Source: Mariniphaga sp. (GTDB lineage Bacteria > Bacteroidota > Bacteroidia > Bacteroidales > Prolixibacteraceae). Taken from it: a DNA stretch of 53,144 nt. Each line of letters opens with the position of its first letter. Position 1 is the stretch's first letter. A program made the translations under genes and the position numbers. The notes under the pieces are model-generated. The model saw only the letters and a list, made by a program, of their open reading frames with translations. It was not told where the DNA came from and did not search any database. Below, piece after piece: positions 19,001 to 27,535 of the stretch. The stretch lies in the NCBI GenBank assembly GCA_019429205.1, contig JAHYIT010000019.1:1-53144 (forward strand), read 5' to 3'.

Positions 19001-19705
19001 CCAGACAATGATGTTCATTTTTATTGGATTTCCGACAGTCTCCCCTACCCGGAAAGCAACTCGAAATATTTTTCTTCAACTGAACCGGGAGAGTTTACCG
19101 TTGGATTAATCGCCCAATCTGCAGAAACAGGTTGTTCCGATACCCTCATCAAAACAGACTGGATAAAAGTTTACCCCAATCCGGTGGCCGATTTTCGTGT
19201 AAATTATCCGGTGGCTATGGTTGAAAATGCCAGTATTTCATACAGAAACTGGTCGGAAGGAGCTGATATTTATTCCTGGGAACTTGGCGATGGAAACAGT
19301 TCCACTGAAGAACATCCGGTTCATACATTCACAGAACCCGGCGAGTACCTTTCGCGGTTAACAGCAGAATCTGTCCACGGATGTACCGACACTTCTGAAT
19401 TTATCATCACAATTCTTCCGTCAACCGTTTATACGCCAAATGCTTTCCGTCCCGAAAGCCCAATTGAGAAAAACCGCTGGTTTATGCCCATCAATGCCGG
19501 AGCAGATCCTAATCGTTTCAACCTTGAAATTTACGATCGCCGCGGCCAGTTGGTATTCGAAAGCCAATCGCCTGATGTTCCGTGGAATGGTACACTGCCC
19601 AACGGAAAACCGGCTGCCATGGGAAATTACATTTGGATTGCCAAATATTTCGATATTCAGGGAGTACGTCAGGAACAAAAAGGACAGGTTCTGTTGATTC
19701 GGTAA
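16067..19705 (+). CDS. T9SS type-B cargo: IgGFc-binding-like N-terminus, PKD/Ig-like repeats, CHU_C sorting domain
   Basis: Large secreted protein (1212 aa). Signal peptide at 1-18 (cleavage near LYAQ). Residues about 25-450 resemble the IgGFc-binding protein N-terminal family seen in Bacteroidota surface proteins (TNFWFGFMESRNYQENHYIE; EFLIVAAEDGTVVEITPS). From about 450 to 1110 several PKD/Ig-like repeats follow, e.g. ADIYSWELGDGNSSTEEHP. The last about 90 residues form a gliding-motility-associated C-terminal (CHU_C, T9SS type B) domain: VYTPNAFRPESP, NLEIYDRRGQLVFES, PWNGTLPNGKP. It faces porP/sprF with only 3 nt between stops. A surface or adhesion role is inferred. Confidence 0.88.
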   Translation: MRFLPFIICFGLASGLYAQTDFCRKSTEGTNFWFGFMESRNYQENHYIEITVTAKETTEFQITIGPEEIPFNDLYTVNANNSVQIKIPWEMAEATGSEEIQDKGIHLTSEKPVNVYALNWSQNSADVAVIYPVGSLGTEYFAMCYYPDIDLVNPVTGNGRNSEFLIVAAEDGTVVEITPSRVTDKNAPKDSTFSVILNKGQVYQVQSENVVGTHLEGQGDLTGSYISASKPVAFYSGSLSTRIPSGQCCWDHLYEQIPPVHSWGLEYYLTPLKTRQQDRYRIMAAQNNTTLFITGRTPVTLQKGEFEEVVVYHNDPKRVLADKPVMVAQFSQSRNVDTDFTGGDGDPFMIILSPVNQSKNEATFVAYKSPELNNGNYEGITKYFVNIVSPTSEIENIRLNGEPVEDEFQTLPGNLYSFAQLQIDAGTNHIKNINEEAGFLAYAYGFGGVESFGYGVGFNLDLSLDLGESVEFMSDTLLLCFGDTLVLDAGYYFDTFQWNSGETTQTIRVFEEGWKSVETTTYDGCELKDSVFIFLSHPTAQLDLEYLEECMPFELELSAEAGYSKYLWQNEFGDTLSTGQNFTANKTGIYSITVFDQYNCTASDNMELIIFPVPEIEFSGSSQICGEKTASISVAATGTPESLWNYDGGVDWKTNKPAALSFENKTNTTAEIEVNSWGDYEVYLHLKTTDGCEKTDTFFIRFHPVPTADFVLENDEKCEGYSQILTFTGMATDSASFHWDLSGCQFLDTLGWQKYLVSVGAFLAEPPAISLFIDDNGCFSDTVIKFVGAKPNFTMEADKQRGCDELEVNFSSRLLTPDQVNFEWEFDGGQISTDQNLTRFYNEPGFYDVKLTITNPVTQCTNSFSIDSMIKVFPTPVAVIEADPDFCYPESAQLIYPNNIDSTICHWEFDGMHQVGTGNESIKIIFDKPTALVRLVVDEYGCLSEPVEMQLKRKPLFDFSTENNEGCLPLEAEIFAETPDNDVHFYWISDSLPYPESNSKYFSSTEPGEFTVGLIAQSAETGCSDTLIKTDWIKVYPNPVADFRVNYPVAMVENASISYRNWSEGADIYSWELGDGNSSTEEHPVHTFTEPGEYLSRLTAESVHGCTDTSEFIITILPSTVYTPNAFRPESPIEKNRWFMPINAGADPNRFNLEIYDRRGQLVFESQSPDVPWNGTLPNGKPAAMGNYIWIAKYFDIQGVRQEQKGQVLLIR

Positions 19706-19708
19706 AGC

Positions 19709-20722
19709 TTACTGAAAACCGGCATCATCATCATAAGCATTATAAAACGGCAGGTGGCGCGCTTTTTCCAGTTTCTGAAGCAGAAAAACCAGGCTGATTT
19801 CACTGGTGCCGCCGGCATTTCCCCATAATCCGGAAACTGCAATATCGTAAGTGTAATTAATTTGCCATTGGTTTTTGGTGAATCCGGCCAGCAAAATTAT
19901 GGCATCATACCGTAATCCAAAATTCTGCCGAAACCACGCACCGGCAGTCAAACCGCTTTTTGTGGCAAAAAAACCGTAATTCATCTGGCCAAATCCCCGC
20001 TGGTATTGCATAACCAGTTGTGGAGAAATATCAAATTTTTTACGATGATGCCCATACAAATAAACCGGCAACCGGGCGCCAAAGTGTGCGGTATATTTTC
20101 GGTGTAAAACGTCGGCATCAAATGTTCCCTGGTAAAACGTCTGGCGGGGTTCAGCCAGGTGATGAACGACCACACCTCCAAATATTTTTTGATTGTAAAG
20201 CAAAACACCGGTTGAAAAATCAAAAAACGAAAAATTCGGATCTGCCAGAAATTCAATTTCGCGGGAAACGCCGTGATTACCGTAAAAAGGGTCTAAATTG
20301 TCGGGGAAAATCAATTTATCAATCCGAAGACTGTTTTGGTGAAAACCGGCCTGAATGGCACCCTGCAACCGGTAATTCTCACTAACTTCAATAAAAACCG
20401 AATAAACGGCATTTAACTGGATTGACTGCATACTGTTGGCGGCTTGTGAATCGTTCAAAATAAAAAAGCCAAGCCCTCCCTGAAGTTTTTTCACCGGAAA
20501 ATCGAAGGCTAAACTGTAAGTATTGAATGCTTTATTGAAACTATTCCACTGATTTCTGTAATGAACCGCAGCTCTTCCCACGCCCAGCGAACCGGCAAAA
20601 GCGGGATTTAAATAAAGCGGATTGGAATAAAACTGCGAAAATGAAACATCCTGCGCCCGGATTTGAAACCCGGCAATCAGGATAAGCAAAACACATAATA
20701 TTTCAGTTTTCAGCTTTCTCAT
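19709..20722 (-). CDS. PorP/SprF-family type IX secretion outer-membrane protein
   Basis: Outer-membrane beta-barrel of the PorP/SprF family: signal peptide ending near FQIRAQD, then the family opening VSFSQFYSNPLYLNPAFAGS. Family members anchor or translocate particular type-B T9SS cargos and are usually encoded beside them. The CHU_C protein on the opposite strand is the obvious partner, though here the genes converge rather than form an operon. 337 residues is normal. Confidence 0.9.
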   Translation of the reverse strand: MRKLKTEILCVLLILIAGFQIRAQDVSFSQFYSNPLYLNPAFAGSLGVGRAAVHYRNQWNSFNKAFNTYSLAFDFPVKKLQGGLGFFILNDSQAANSMQSIQLNAVYSVFIEVSENYRLQGAIQAGFHQNSLRIDKLIFPDNLDPFYGNHGVSREIEFLADPNFSFFDFSTGVLLYNQKIFGGVVVHHLAEPRQTFYQGTFDADVLHRKYTAHFGARLPVYLYGHHRKKFDISPQLVMQYQRGFGQMNYGFFATKSGLTAGAWFRQNFGLRYDAIILLAGFTKNQWQINYTYDIAVSGLWGNAGGTSEISLVFLLQKLEKARHLPFYNAYDDDAGFQ

Positions 20723-20775
20723 TGTTTAACCGCAAAGCTTTAAATATAAACCATTTTCTACAATTTATTCCATTA

Positions 20776-20803
20776 AAAAAGGCCGTTGTTTCCAACAGCC
20801 TTT
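20776..20803 (-). terminator. Terminator of the small secreted-protein gene
   Basis: 11-bp stem with one mismatch (aaaggctgttg / caacggccttt on the minus strand) followed by T residues on that strand, about 50 nt after the stop at 20850. Confidence 0.7.
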
Positions 20804-20849
20804 AAAAATTCAACTAAACTAATCGCGTTATTACCTTTCCTTCTCTCTG

Positions 20850-21203
20850 TTAATTCCAGTACATTTCATTTATCATCCAGTTTTCGAGTCTCAAATCCTG
20901 CTCCTTTTCATTTGAAGCATATTCAAAAACTGCCAAACCCCATTTATTTTCATCAAACATCCAGGCTTCCAATACAAGGTTTTCATCCTGTTCTGTTTCA
21001 ACAACAAATGTATTTTCTTCGGTAAACCAATAATCTTCGTTTACCATCCATTTTTCAACTTCAAGTTTGTTTTCTGTAACGTTTTCAAGGCCTGAGACAG
21101 TATTCCATTCTGTTCCTTCAGCTTCAACATTTCCGCTTAATAAAAATACAAAGAGAAATGTGGCTAAAATAATCTGATTTAATTGTGCTTTCTTTGTTTT
21201 CAT
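20850..21203 (-). CDS. Small secreted protein with three W-M-x-N-E-x-x-W repeats
   Basis: 117 residues, family not recognised. A signal peptide is present (hydrophobic ILATFLFVFLLSG, cleavage near VEAEG). The mature part is acidic and built of three copies of a 13-residue motif L-x-(V/L)-E-x-W-M-x-(N/D)-E-x-x-W: residues 47-59 (LEVEKWMVNEDYW), 76-88 (LVLEAWMFDENKW) and 104-116 (LRLENWMINEMYW). The Trp residues are spaced 29 and 28 apart. It has its own terminator and no operon partner. The regular repeat and the signal peptide make it a real gene; a periplasmic or surface binding role is only a guess. Confidence 0.75.
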   Translation of the reverse strand: MKTKKAQLNQIILATFLFVFLLSGNVEAEGTEWNTVSGLENVTENKLEVEKWMVNEDYWFTEENTFVVETEQDENLVLEAWMFDENKWGLAVFEYASNEKEQDLRLENWMINEMYWN

Positions 21204-21344
21204 TGTTTTCTGTTTTAATTGTTCTGTTTTCTTAAATTTGTTTCAATAAGATAGACTGTTTAACGGCACAAAGGTTACATTTCTTTTTGCTAAAAAATAT
21301 AAAAAGTATGTAAGTATGCCGGAATATTCGGCGAATGGTGGATT

Positions 21345-22148
21345 TTACCGGCTAAATAAAATACCTTGAGGTATGGAATTGTGGAAATCTGTCGGTAAGT
21401 GTCGAAAAATGCCGAAAACAGCCGAACCACTGCCTGACATGGAAGCAAATTCAGCTCCGAGTCCGTAAAGTTTATTTTTCCATTTTTCAATTTCAGGAAA
21501 AAGAGGGAAAACACTTTTTTCAAAATCGTTTACGACAACGTTTTTCCATTCGTTTACAGGCAATTCGGCCAATTTTTGCAAATTAAATTCAGGTTCTGAA
21601 GGAGTGATGTTTTGGTATGCATTTGCCGTACTTACCGACACATCCGGTTTTAGAATAACAATACGATAATCTGAAAGGTCAATTTTAACCGGTGAAAGCT
21701 GGTGGCCAATGCCGGTGGCAAAAGCCGGTTTGTTTTCTATAAAAAACGGACAGTCGGCGCCCAGTTTGGCGGCATAATTTTTAAGTTGTTCATTATTTAA
21801 ACGAAGTTGAAAAAAGTCATTCAGCATTTTCAGGGTGAATGCGGCATCAGATGAACCGCCGCCAAGGCCGGCACCTGTTGGAATTACTTTATGCAAATGA
21901 AACTGAACCGGCGGTAAATGAAAATCATTTTTAAGTAACCGGTAAGCTTTTAAAACAAGGTTATCTTCAGGGAGTCCGTCAACCGGCAGCCCCGAAAACG
22001 AGATGGAAGTTTCCTTTGCTTCAGCCATTTCCAGGGCATCAGAAAGTTGAACGGGATAAAATACGGTTTCCAGGTTGTGGTAACCATCGGGCCGTTTGGA
22101 AACCACGTGGAGGCCAATATTTATTTTTGCATTTGGAAAAACGATCAT
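21345..22148 (-). CDS. ispE: 4-diphosphocytidyl-2-C-methyl-D-erythritol kinase
   Basis: GHMP kinase of the non-mevalonate (MEP) isoprenoid pathway. Motifs: N-terminal PNAKINIGLHV, the ATP-binding PTGAGLGGGSSDAA (about residues 89-102) and the C-terminal MSGSGSAVFG. Length 267 is typical. Its start lies 23 nt after the gcvP stop on the same strand, so the two are probably co-transcribed. Confidence 0.95.
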   Translation of the reverse strand: MIVFPNAKINIGLHVVSKRPDGYHNLETVFYPVQLSDALEMAEAKETSISFSGLPVDGLPEDNLVLKAYRLLKNDFHLPPVQFHLHKVIPTGAGLGGGSSDAAFTLKMLNDFFQLRLNNEQLKNYAAKLGADCPFFIENKPAFATGIGHQLSPVKIDLSDYRIVILKPDVSVSTANAYQNITPSEPEFNLQKLAELPVNEWKNVVVNDFEKSVFPLFPEIEKWKNKLYGLGAEFASMSGSGSAVFGIFRHLPTDFHNSIPQGILFSR

Positions 22149-22171
22149 TTCATCAGGTTCTCCTTTCCGGC

Positions 22172-25051
22172 TTACTGCTCGTTCATCAGCTCATACTCTT
22201 TGGGCGAACCGCAGGTGCAAATCAGGTTTCGATCGCCCCAGGCGTTGTCAACCCGGCCAACCGGCACCCAAAATTTGTTGTCTCTTACCCAGGGCAATGG
22301 CCAGGCAGCCTTTTGCCGCGGATAACTATGCGACCAGTTATCAGAAGTAACCTGCCCGGCAGTGTGTGGTGCATTTTTCAGCACATTGTCCTCTTTATCA
22401 GCTTTGCCGCTTTCCACCTCTTTAATCTCGTCGAATATGGTATTGAGGGCAGAAATAAACCGATCCAACTCCTGTTTCGATTCACTTTCGGTAGGCTCAA
22501 TCATTAATGTTCCGTGAACCGGAAATGAAAGCGTTGGTGCGTGGAAACCAAAATCCATCAGGCGTTTGGCAATGTCCGCTTCGGTTATTCCGGCAGAAGA
22601 TCTCAGATGGCGACATTCCAGAATTAATTCATGCCCAACCCTTCCGTTTTCGCCGGTATATAACACTCCAAAATTTTTCTCCAGCGCTTTTGCAATATAG
22701 TTGGCATTCAGAATGGCAACCTGTGTGGCTTTGGCCAACCCTTCGGCCCCCATCATTTTTATGTAGCCATAAGTTATGGGCAAAACCGATGCACTTCCCC
22801 ACGGAGCGGCAGCAACGGCATTTATTCCAATGTGCCCGTTGTTCATAATGGGGTGCGAGGGCAAAAACTTCACCAGATGGCTGGCAACAGCAATAGGTCC
22901 AACCCCCGGGCCACCTCCACCGTGTGGAATAGCAAAAGTCTTGTGCAAATTAAGGTGGCAAACATCGGCACCAATAATTCCCGGCGTAGTGAGGCCCACC
23001 TGGGCATTCATGTTGGCGCCATCCATATAAACCTGGCCACCATTTTCATGAATAATTCTGCACATCTCCACAATAGAAGATTCGAAAACTCCGTGTGTGG
23101 AAGGATAAGTTACCATAAATGCCGAAAGGGTATCTTTGTGTTGTTCGGCCTTTTTGCACACATCTTCAAGGTCGATGTTTCCTTTTTCATCACATTCCAC
23201 CACAACCACTTTCATGCCGGCCATAACGGCACTGGCAGGGTTTGTTCCGTGCGCTGAAGATGGAATGAGAACTACATTACGCTGTTCTTCTCCATTATTT
23301 TTATGAAATTCCTGAATTACCATTAACCCGGCATATTCTCCGGCCGCCCCGGAATTTGGCATGAGACTGACATCGGCCATGCCGGTAATTTCAGCCAAAT
23401 CGCGCCGCAGTTCTTCCATCATTTCGTGGTAACCACGTGCCTGGTTTTTGGGCACAAACGGATGAATGCCATTAAATTCAATCCAACTCAATGGTAACAT
23501 TTCGGTAGCCGCATTCAGTTTCATGGTGCACGAACCCAGTGAAATCATGGACTGTGTAAGTGAAATATCTTTGTGCTCCAATCGCTTAATGTAGCGAACC
23601 ATTTCGGTTTCAGACCGGTAAAGATTGAATACTTCCTGTGTAAGGAATTCAGACTGGCGGGCAAATTTTGGGTCGATTTCATACCCTTTGGGATACTCGT
23701 GCACAACCGCCCAGGGTAGGTTGGCTGCTTTTGCAAACACTTCCAAAATCCAGGTCATGTCTTCGCGGTTGGTGGTTTCGTCAATACTAATACCAACCTC
23801 TCCGTTTTCGAAATACCTGAAATTCATTTCCAGCTCCAGGGAGAGCCATTCAATGTCTTCGCGTTTAACATGTTTGGGCAGTGCAAGCCGAATGGTATCA
23901 AAATAATGGCTGTTCAGTTGTTGGTATCCCAGTTTTTCAATTTCATCAGCCAAAAAAGCTGCAATGTTATGGATTCGGCGGGCGATGGTTTTAATTCCCT
24001 CAGCACCGTGATAAACCCCAAAAAATCCGGCCATGGTAGCCAGCAAAGCCTGGGCAGTACAAATATTGGACGTAGCTTTTTCGCGTTTAATGTGCTGTTC
24101 GCGGGTTTGAAGCGCCATGCGCAAAGCACGATTCCCATGCACATCTTTTGTAATACCGATAATACGCCCGGGAAGGTGGCGTTTAAAATCTTCGCGGGCT
24201 GCAAAAAATGCTGCATGAGGACCGCCGTATCCCATTGGAACACCAAAACGCTGGCTGTTTCCAAAAACAATATCAGCACCCCACTCGCCCGGAGGTGTTA
24301 ACAAGGCTAGCGAAAGCAAATCGGTTGCAACAGCAACTTTAATTTCTTTTTCGTGTGCCTTTTTTACCAGGGCTGAATAATCTACAATTTCACCATCTGA
24401 ATTGGGGTACTGAACGATAACGCCAAAAACATCTTCTGAGAAATCGAATAAATCTTTGGGTTGAATTTTCAGTTCGATGCCCAGGGGATTGGCACGGGTT
24501 GCCAGCACATCGAGCGTTTGCGGCCAAACTTTTTCATCAACCAAAACAACATTTACACCGGCCTTTACCATTTGGCGCGAGCGCAGGTTAAACATCATGA
24601 CCATAGCCTCTGCTGCAGCAGTGGCCTCGTCGAGTAAAGATGCATTGGCAATTTCCATGGCTGTAAGTTCACAAACCATGGTTTGAAAATTCAGCAATGC
24701 TTCCAACCTGCCTTGTGAAATTTCTGCCTGGTAAGGTGTGTACGAAGTGTACCAAACCGGATTTTCGAGCACATTGCGAAGAATTACCGCCGGTGTGATG
24801 GTATCGTAATACCCCATTCCAATGTATGTGTTGAACACCTTGTTTTTCGCAGCCAAACTCAAAATTTTCCGGAAGTAGCGCCGTTCGGTGAGCCCTTCCT
24901 TTAATTTCAGCGGTTCGTTTAAACGAATATTTGCGGGAACAGTTTGTTTTATTAATTCTTCCATGGAAGAAACGCCAATGGTTTCCAACATCTCCTGAAT
25001 TTCGGCCTCGCGCGGGCCAATGTGCCGGTTTACAAAACGATCGTGAGACAT
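22172..25051 (-). CDS. gcvP: Glycine dehydrogenase (decarboxylating), P-protein
   Basis: Pyridoxal-phosphate enzyme of the glycine cleavage system. It decarboxylates glycine and passes the aminomethyl group to the H-protein lipoyl arm. 959 residues, the fused one-chain form. Landmarks: FVNRHIGPREAEIQEMLETI at the start, YTPYQAEISQGRLEALLNFQ, SLGSCTMKLNAATEMLP, and the PLP lysine region HLNLHKTFAIPHGGGGPG in the C-terminal half. No gcvH or gcvT gene is nearby. ATG start at 25051. Confidence 0.96.
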   Translation of the reverse strand: MSHDRFVNRHIGPREAEIQEMLETIGVSSMEELIKQTVPANIRLNEPLKLKEGLTERRYFRKILSLAAKNKVFNTYIGMGYYDTITPAVILRNVLENPVWYTSYTPYQAEISQGRLEALLNFQTMVCELTAMEIANASLLDEATAAAEAMVMMFNLRSRQMVKAGVNVVLVDEKVWPQTLDVLATRANPLGIELKIQPKDLFDFSEDVFGVIVQYPNSDGEIVDYSALVKKAHEKEIKVAVATDLLSLALLTPPGEWGADIVFGNSQRFGVPMGYGGPHAAFFAAREDFKRHLPGRIIGITKDVHGNRALRMALQTREQHIKREKATSNICTAQALLATMAGFFGVYHGAEGIKTIARRIHNIAAFLADEIEKLGYQQLNSHYFDTIRLALPKHVKREDIEWLSLELEMNFRYFENGEVGISIDETTNREDMTWILEVFAKAANLPWAVVHEYPKGYEIDPKFARQSEFLTQEVFNLYRSETEMVRYIKRLEHKDISLTQSMISLGSCTMKLNAATEMLPLSWIEFNGIHPFVPKNQARGYHEMMEELRRDLAEITGMADVSLMPNSGAAGEYAGLMVIQEFHKNNGEEQRNVVLIPSSAHGTNPASAVMAGMKVVVVECDEKGNIDLEDVCKKAEQHKDTLSAFMVTYPSTHGVFESSIVEMCRIIHENGGQVYMDGANMNAQVGLTTPGIIGADVCHLNLHKTFAIPHGGGGPGVGPIAVASHLVKFLPSHPIMNNGHIGINAVAAAPWGSASVLPITYGYIKMMGAEGLAKATQVAILNANYIAKALEKNFGVLYTGENGRVGHELILECRHLRSSAGITEADIAKRLMDFGFHAPTLSFPVHGTLMIEPTESESKQELDRFISALNTIFDEIKEVESGKADKEDNVLKNAPHTAGQVTSDNWSHSYPRQKAAWPLPWVRDNKFWVPVGRVDNAWGDRNLICTCGSPKEYELMNEQ

Positions 25052-25139
25052 GTGCCTTCTATTTTGAATAATTTGTTTGCAAGTATAAAGTTTAACACCT
25101 TCTGAAAAAATGATTTTAAACCATCTGTCAGTTTTCGTT

Positions 25140-25778
25140 TCAGGTTAAAAACGGATTGGATTTTTTTTCGAAACCCAGCGTGGTTTCCGGGCCATGACCA
25201 CAATACACCTTAGTTTCATCTGGCAGTTTAAATAATTTTTCCTTAATGGCCGAAATCAGGGTTTCATAATTTCCACCAGGCAAATCAGTTCGGCCAATGC
25301 TGCCATGAAAAAGTACATCGCCTCCAATCAGGATTCCTTCTTTTTCAGAATAAAACACCACGTGGCCGGGAGAATGGCCGGGAACGTGAATGATTTTAAG
25401 TTCGGTGTTACCGAATTTTAAAGGTTCGTTTTCCTGAAAAAAATGTTCAGGGGCCTGAACCGGCTCCATTTCAAAACCAAACATTTTACCCTGAAATATG
25501 GCTTGTTTCACCCAAAATGCATCGTCGGGATGTGCATGAAAAGGAATTTTAAACTGATTCCGAATAAATTCAACACCCATAATATGATCGAAATGGCAGT
25601 GGGTATTGGTAATTTTAACCGGTTTTAGGTTTTTATCAGCCACATAATCAACAATTTCTTTTTGTTCTACATCAAAATAAAAACCCGGATCAATAAAAAT
25701 GCACTTTCCTGTTTCGTCTGACAGAACAAAGGTATTTTCCTGCAAGGGATTTACAACAAACTTCTCAATTTTAAGCAT
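25140..25778 (-). CDS. Metallo-beta-lactamase-fold hydrolase (glyoxalase II-like)
   Basis: 212 residues. The metal-binding motif is THCHFDHIMG; later metal ligands are HVPGHSPGH, GGDVLFHGSIGRTD and the C-terminal VYCGHGPETT. These match the YcbL/GloB-like group of cytoplasmic MBL hydrolases, which act on thioesters such as S-lactoylglutathione; Bacteroidota mostly lack glutathione, so the natural substrate is uncertain. It begins 3 nt after the pcm stop and is co-transcribed with pcm. Confidence 0.88.
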   Translation of the reverse strand: MLKIEKFVVNPLQENTFVLSDETGKCIFIDPGFYFDVEQKEIVDYVADKNLKPVKITNTHCHFDHIMGVEFIRNQFKIPFHAHPDDAFWVKQAIFQGKMFGFEMEPVQAPEHFFQENEPLKFGNTELKIIHVPGHSPGHVVFYSEKEGILIGGDVLFHGSIGRTDLPGGNYETLISAIKEKLFKLPDETKVYCGHGPETTLGFEKKSNPFLT

Positions 25779-25781
25779 AGT

Positions 25782-26435
25782 TTAAAAATTTACCGTTCCT
25801 TTTAAAAGGGGAACAAAAACAAACCCGCCATGTTTTTCCGTTTTAAATTCTTTTTCAGAAATTCGGATAATTACCATCATTTCCTGCCGGTTTTCCTTTC
25901 CCACCGGAATAACCATCCGTCCTCCAACTTTTAGTTGCTCTTTCAGGGCAGGTGGTACCGAGGTTGCGCCGGCAGTAACCAAAATTTTATCGAATGGAGC
26001 AAACGCAGGGAGGCCTTCGTAACCATCGCCAAAAAAACAAACCGGATGATAGCCAATCTCAGGAAGAAACGACTGCACTTTTTGAAAAAGTTCTTTCTGG
26101 CGTTCTATGGTTAACACTTTGGCGCTCATTTCCAGCAGAACAGCCGCCTGGTATCCTGAACCAGTTCCCACCTCCAGAATTTTATCGTTCTTTTCAACCT
26201 GTAACAGAGAAGACTGAACGGCAACCGTATAAGGTTGCGAAATGGTTTGTCCGGCGCCAATGGGAAATGCCTGGTCCTTATAGGCAAAATTCAGAAACGA
26301 GCTTTCCATAAACAGATGGCGGGGTACTTTGCCAATGGCTGCCAATACATTTTCATCCCTGATGCCTTTTATTTTCAAACCATCAACCAAACGTTTGCGC
26401 AAACCCTGATGCCTTAAATTGTCGTACTCTGTCAT
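25782..26435 (-). CDS. pcm: Protein-L-isoaspartate O-methyltransferase
   Basis: SAM-dependent repair enzyme for isoaspartyl damage in proteins. Motifs: upstream loop IGAGQTISQPYTVA, SAM motif ILEVGTGSGYQAAVL, FDKILVTAGATSVPP and GGRMVIPVG. The reading frame opens at a TTG (26447), but ATG at 26435 (MTEYDNLRHQGL) is the better start. A TATTTTTG -7 box is 20 nt upstream of this ATG. Length about 217 is normal. Confidence 0.94.
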   Translation of the reverse strand: MTEYDNLRHQGLRKRLVDGLKIKGIRDENVLAAIGKVPRHLFMESSFLNFAYKDQAFPIGAGQTISQPYTVAVQSSLLQVEKNDKILEVGTGSGYQAAVLLEMSAKVLTIERQKELFQKVQSFLPEIGYHPVCFFGDGYEGLPAFAPFDKILVTAGATSVPPALKEQLKVGGRMVIPVGKENRQEMMVIIRISEKEFKTEKHGGFVFVPLLKGTVNF

Positions 26436-26455
26436 GTTCCAATTCAATTATGCTG

Positions 26456-26463
26456 CAAAAATA
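26456..26463 (-). promoter_or_regulatory. Bacteroidota -7 box for pcm-MBL operon
   Basis: Minus-strand TATTTTTG (TAnnTTTG), 20 nt upstream of the preferred pcm start. Confidence 0.5.
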
Positions 26464-26563
26464 GTTGAACAAGACTGATTCTGCTCTACTTCTTTTTGAC
26501 AATATTAACATTAAAAGTTGATAAGTTCATGGACGATTCAATAAAACGGGCGGCCTCAATACA

Positions 26564-26571
26564 TATATTTG
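26564..26571 (+). promoter_or_regulatory. -7 box almost touching a start codon
   Basis: TATATTTG (TAnnTTTG) ends only 4 nt before the ATG at 26576. If the box is active, transcription would start at or very near the A of the start codon, giving a leaderless mRNA. Confidence 0.5.
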
Positions 26572-26575
26572 TGAG

Positions 26576-27442
26576 ATGCTGAATCTTGGATTAATAGGAG
26601 ATATTCAATTCCTTGAGCCTTATGTCAAAAGAGCTCAGGGAATTCCGGAGATACACATTGCCGGAAAATCATCGGTGGGAACATTTTCGCAATCGGGAAA
26701 TTTCCGGCTGTCGGCACCTGAGTTTAACCGAATTGAGTTGATTGAACGCTCAGATGTGCTGTTAATCAACCGCTTTTCACTGCTCCCTTTCCAGTTACTC
26801 TGCGACATGGTAAAAAAATCGAAACATTTTTTTGCTACCAGCTACCCTGAACTGAATGCAGGAGAGTGTGACCAACTGGCTATGCTTGCTGCTGAAGCTC
26901 AAACCGTAATTCAGGTTGCCAATCCATTTTACTATTTGCCTGCGGTTCAGTGGTTAAATAAAAATATCAGGCATCCTGCAATTATTGAAGTAAATTATTT
27001 TAAACCTGAATATCAAGACATTGATATACTCATAAAACTTTTATTGATGTTAAAAGATGCAGGCGGAGTAAATCCCAAAAAGGCAGCGGCTGTTTCGTAT
27101 CATTCAACACCTGCTGATTCCGGGTTCAATAATATTCAGCTCGAATTTGCCAATGGAACACGTGTAGCTGTGAATTATGGGAAAATGGGCCTTTTAAATG
27201 AGTTTAGCATTAAATCTTATGCCAATAACCAGTTTACTGAATTTGATTTGATTCAGGGCCTCAGTTCATGCAATAATTCTCCCATTGATATGAATGCCTT
27301 TAAAGAAGTTAATGAAACTGATGCATTTATACATTCCATTTTGCAAAAAAAACAACTCACCACCCAAATTCAGGATTATTCTTCTGTGATAGAAACCGTT
27401 CAAAAAATCAGTTCAAAGTTAGATCGCTATTCCGGCAACTAA
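26576..27442 (+). CDS. Degenerate Gfo/Idh/MocA-like protein
   Basis: 288 residues with the general layout of the Gfo/Idh/MocA oxidoreductases: a Rossmann-like N-terminal half opening with LNLGLIGDIQFLEPYVKRA, and a C-terminal sheet domain. The signature residues are missing. The dinucleotide loop GxGxxG reads GLIGDIQF, and the place of the EKP catalytic motif reads FFATSYPELN. It therefore probably does not work as an NAD(P)-dependent dehydrogenase. A sugar-transferase gene follows 93 nt downstream, so a role near exopolysaccharide synthesis is possible but unproven. Confidence 0.6.
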   Translation: MLNLGLIGDIQFLEPYVKRAQGIPEIHIAGKSSVGTFSQSGNFRLSAPEFNRIELIERSDVLLINRFSLLPFQLLCDMVKKSKHFFATSYPELNAGECDQLAMLAAEAQTVIQVANPFYYLPAVQWLNKNIRHPAIIEVNYFKPEYQDIDILIKLLLMLKDAGGVNPKKAAAVSYHSTPADSGFNNIQLEFANGTRVAVNYGKMGLLNEFSIKSYANNQFTEFDLIQGLSSCNNSPIDMNAFKEVNETDAFIHSILQKKQLTTQIQDYSSVIETVQKISSKLDRYSGN

Positions 27443-27456
27443 TTGGGTTAAAAAGT

Positions 27457-27464
27457 TACTTTTG
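27457..27464 (+). promoter_or_regulatory. Bacteroidota -7 box for the sugar transferase
   Basis: TACTTTTG (TAnnTTTG) 71 nt upstream of the ATG at 27536. Confidence 0.45.
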
Positions 27465-27535
27465 CCGCAATATTTTTTTCAAAGTAGCGTTAAATGCATG
27501 TATTTGTAATGCATACAGACTGAACTTTACCGCGC

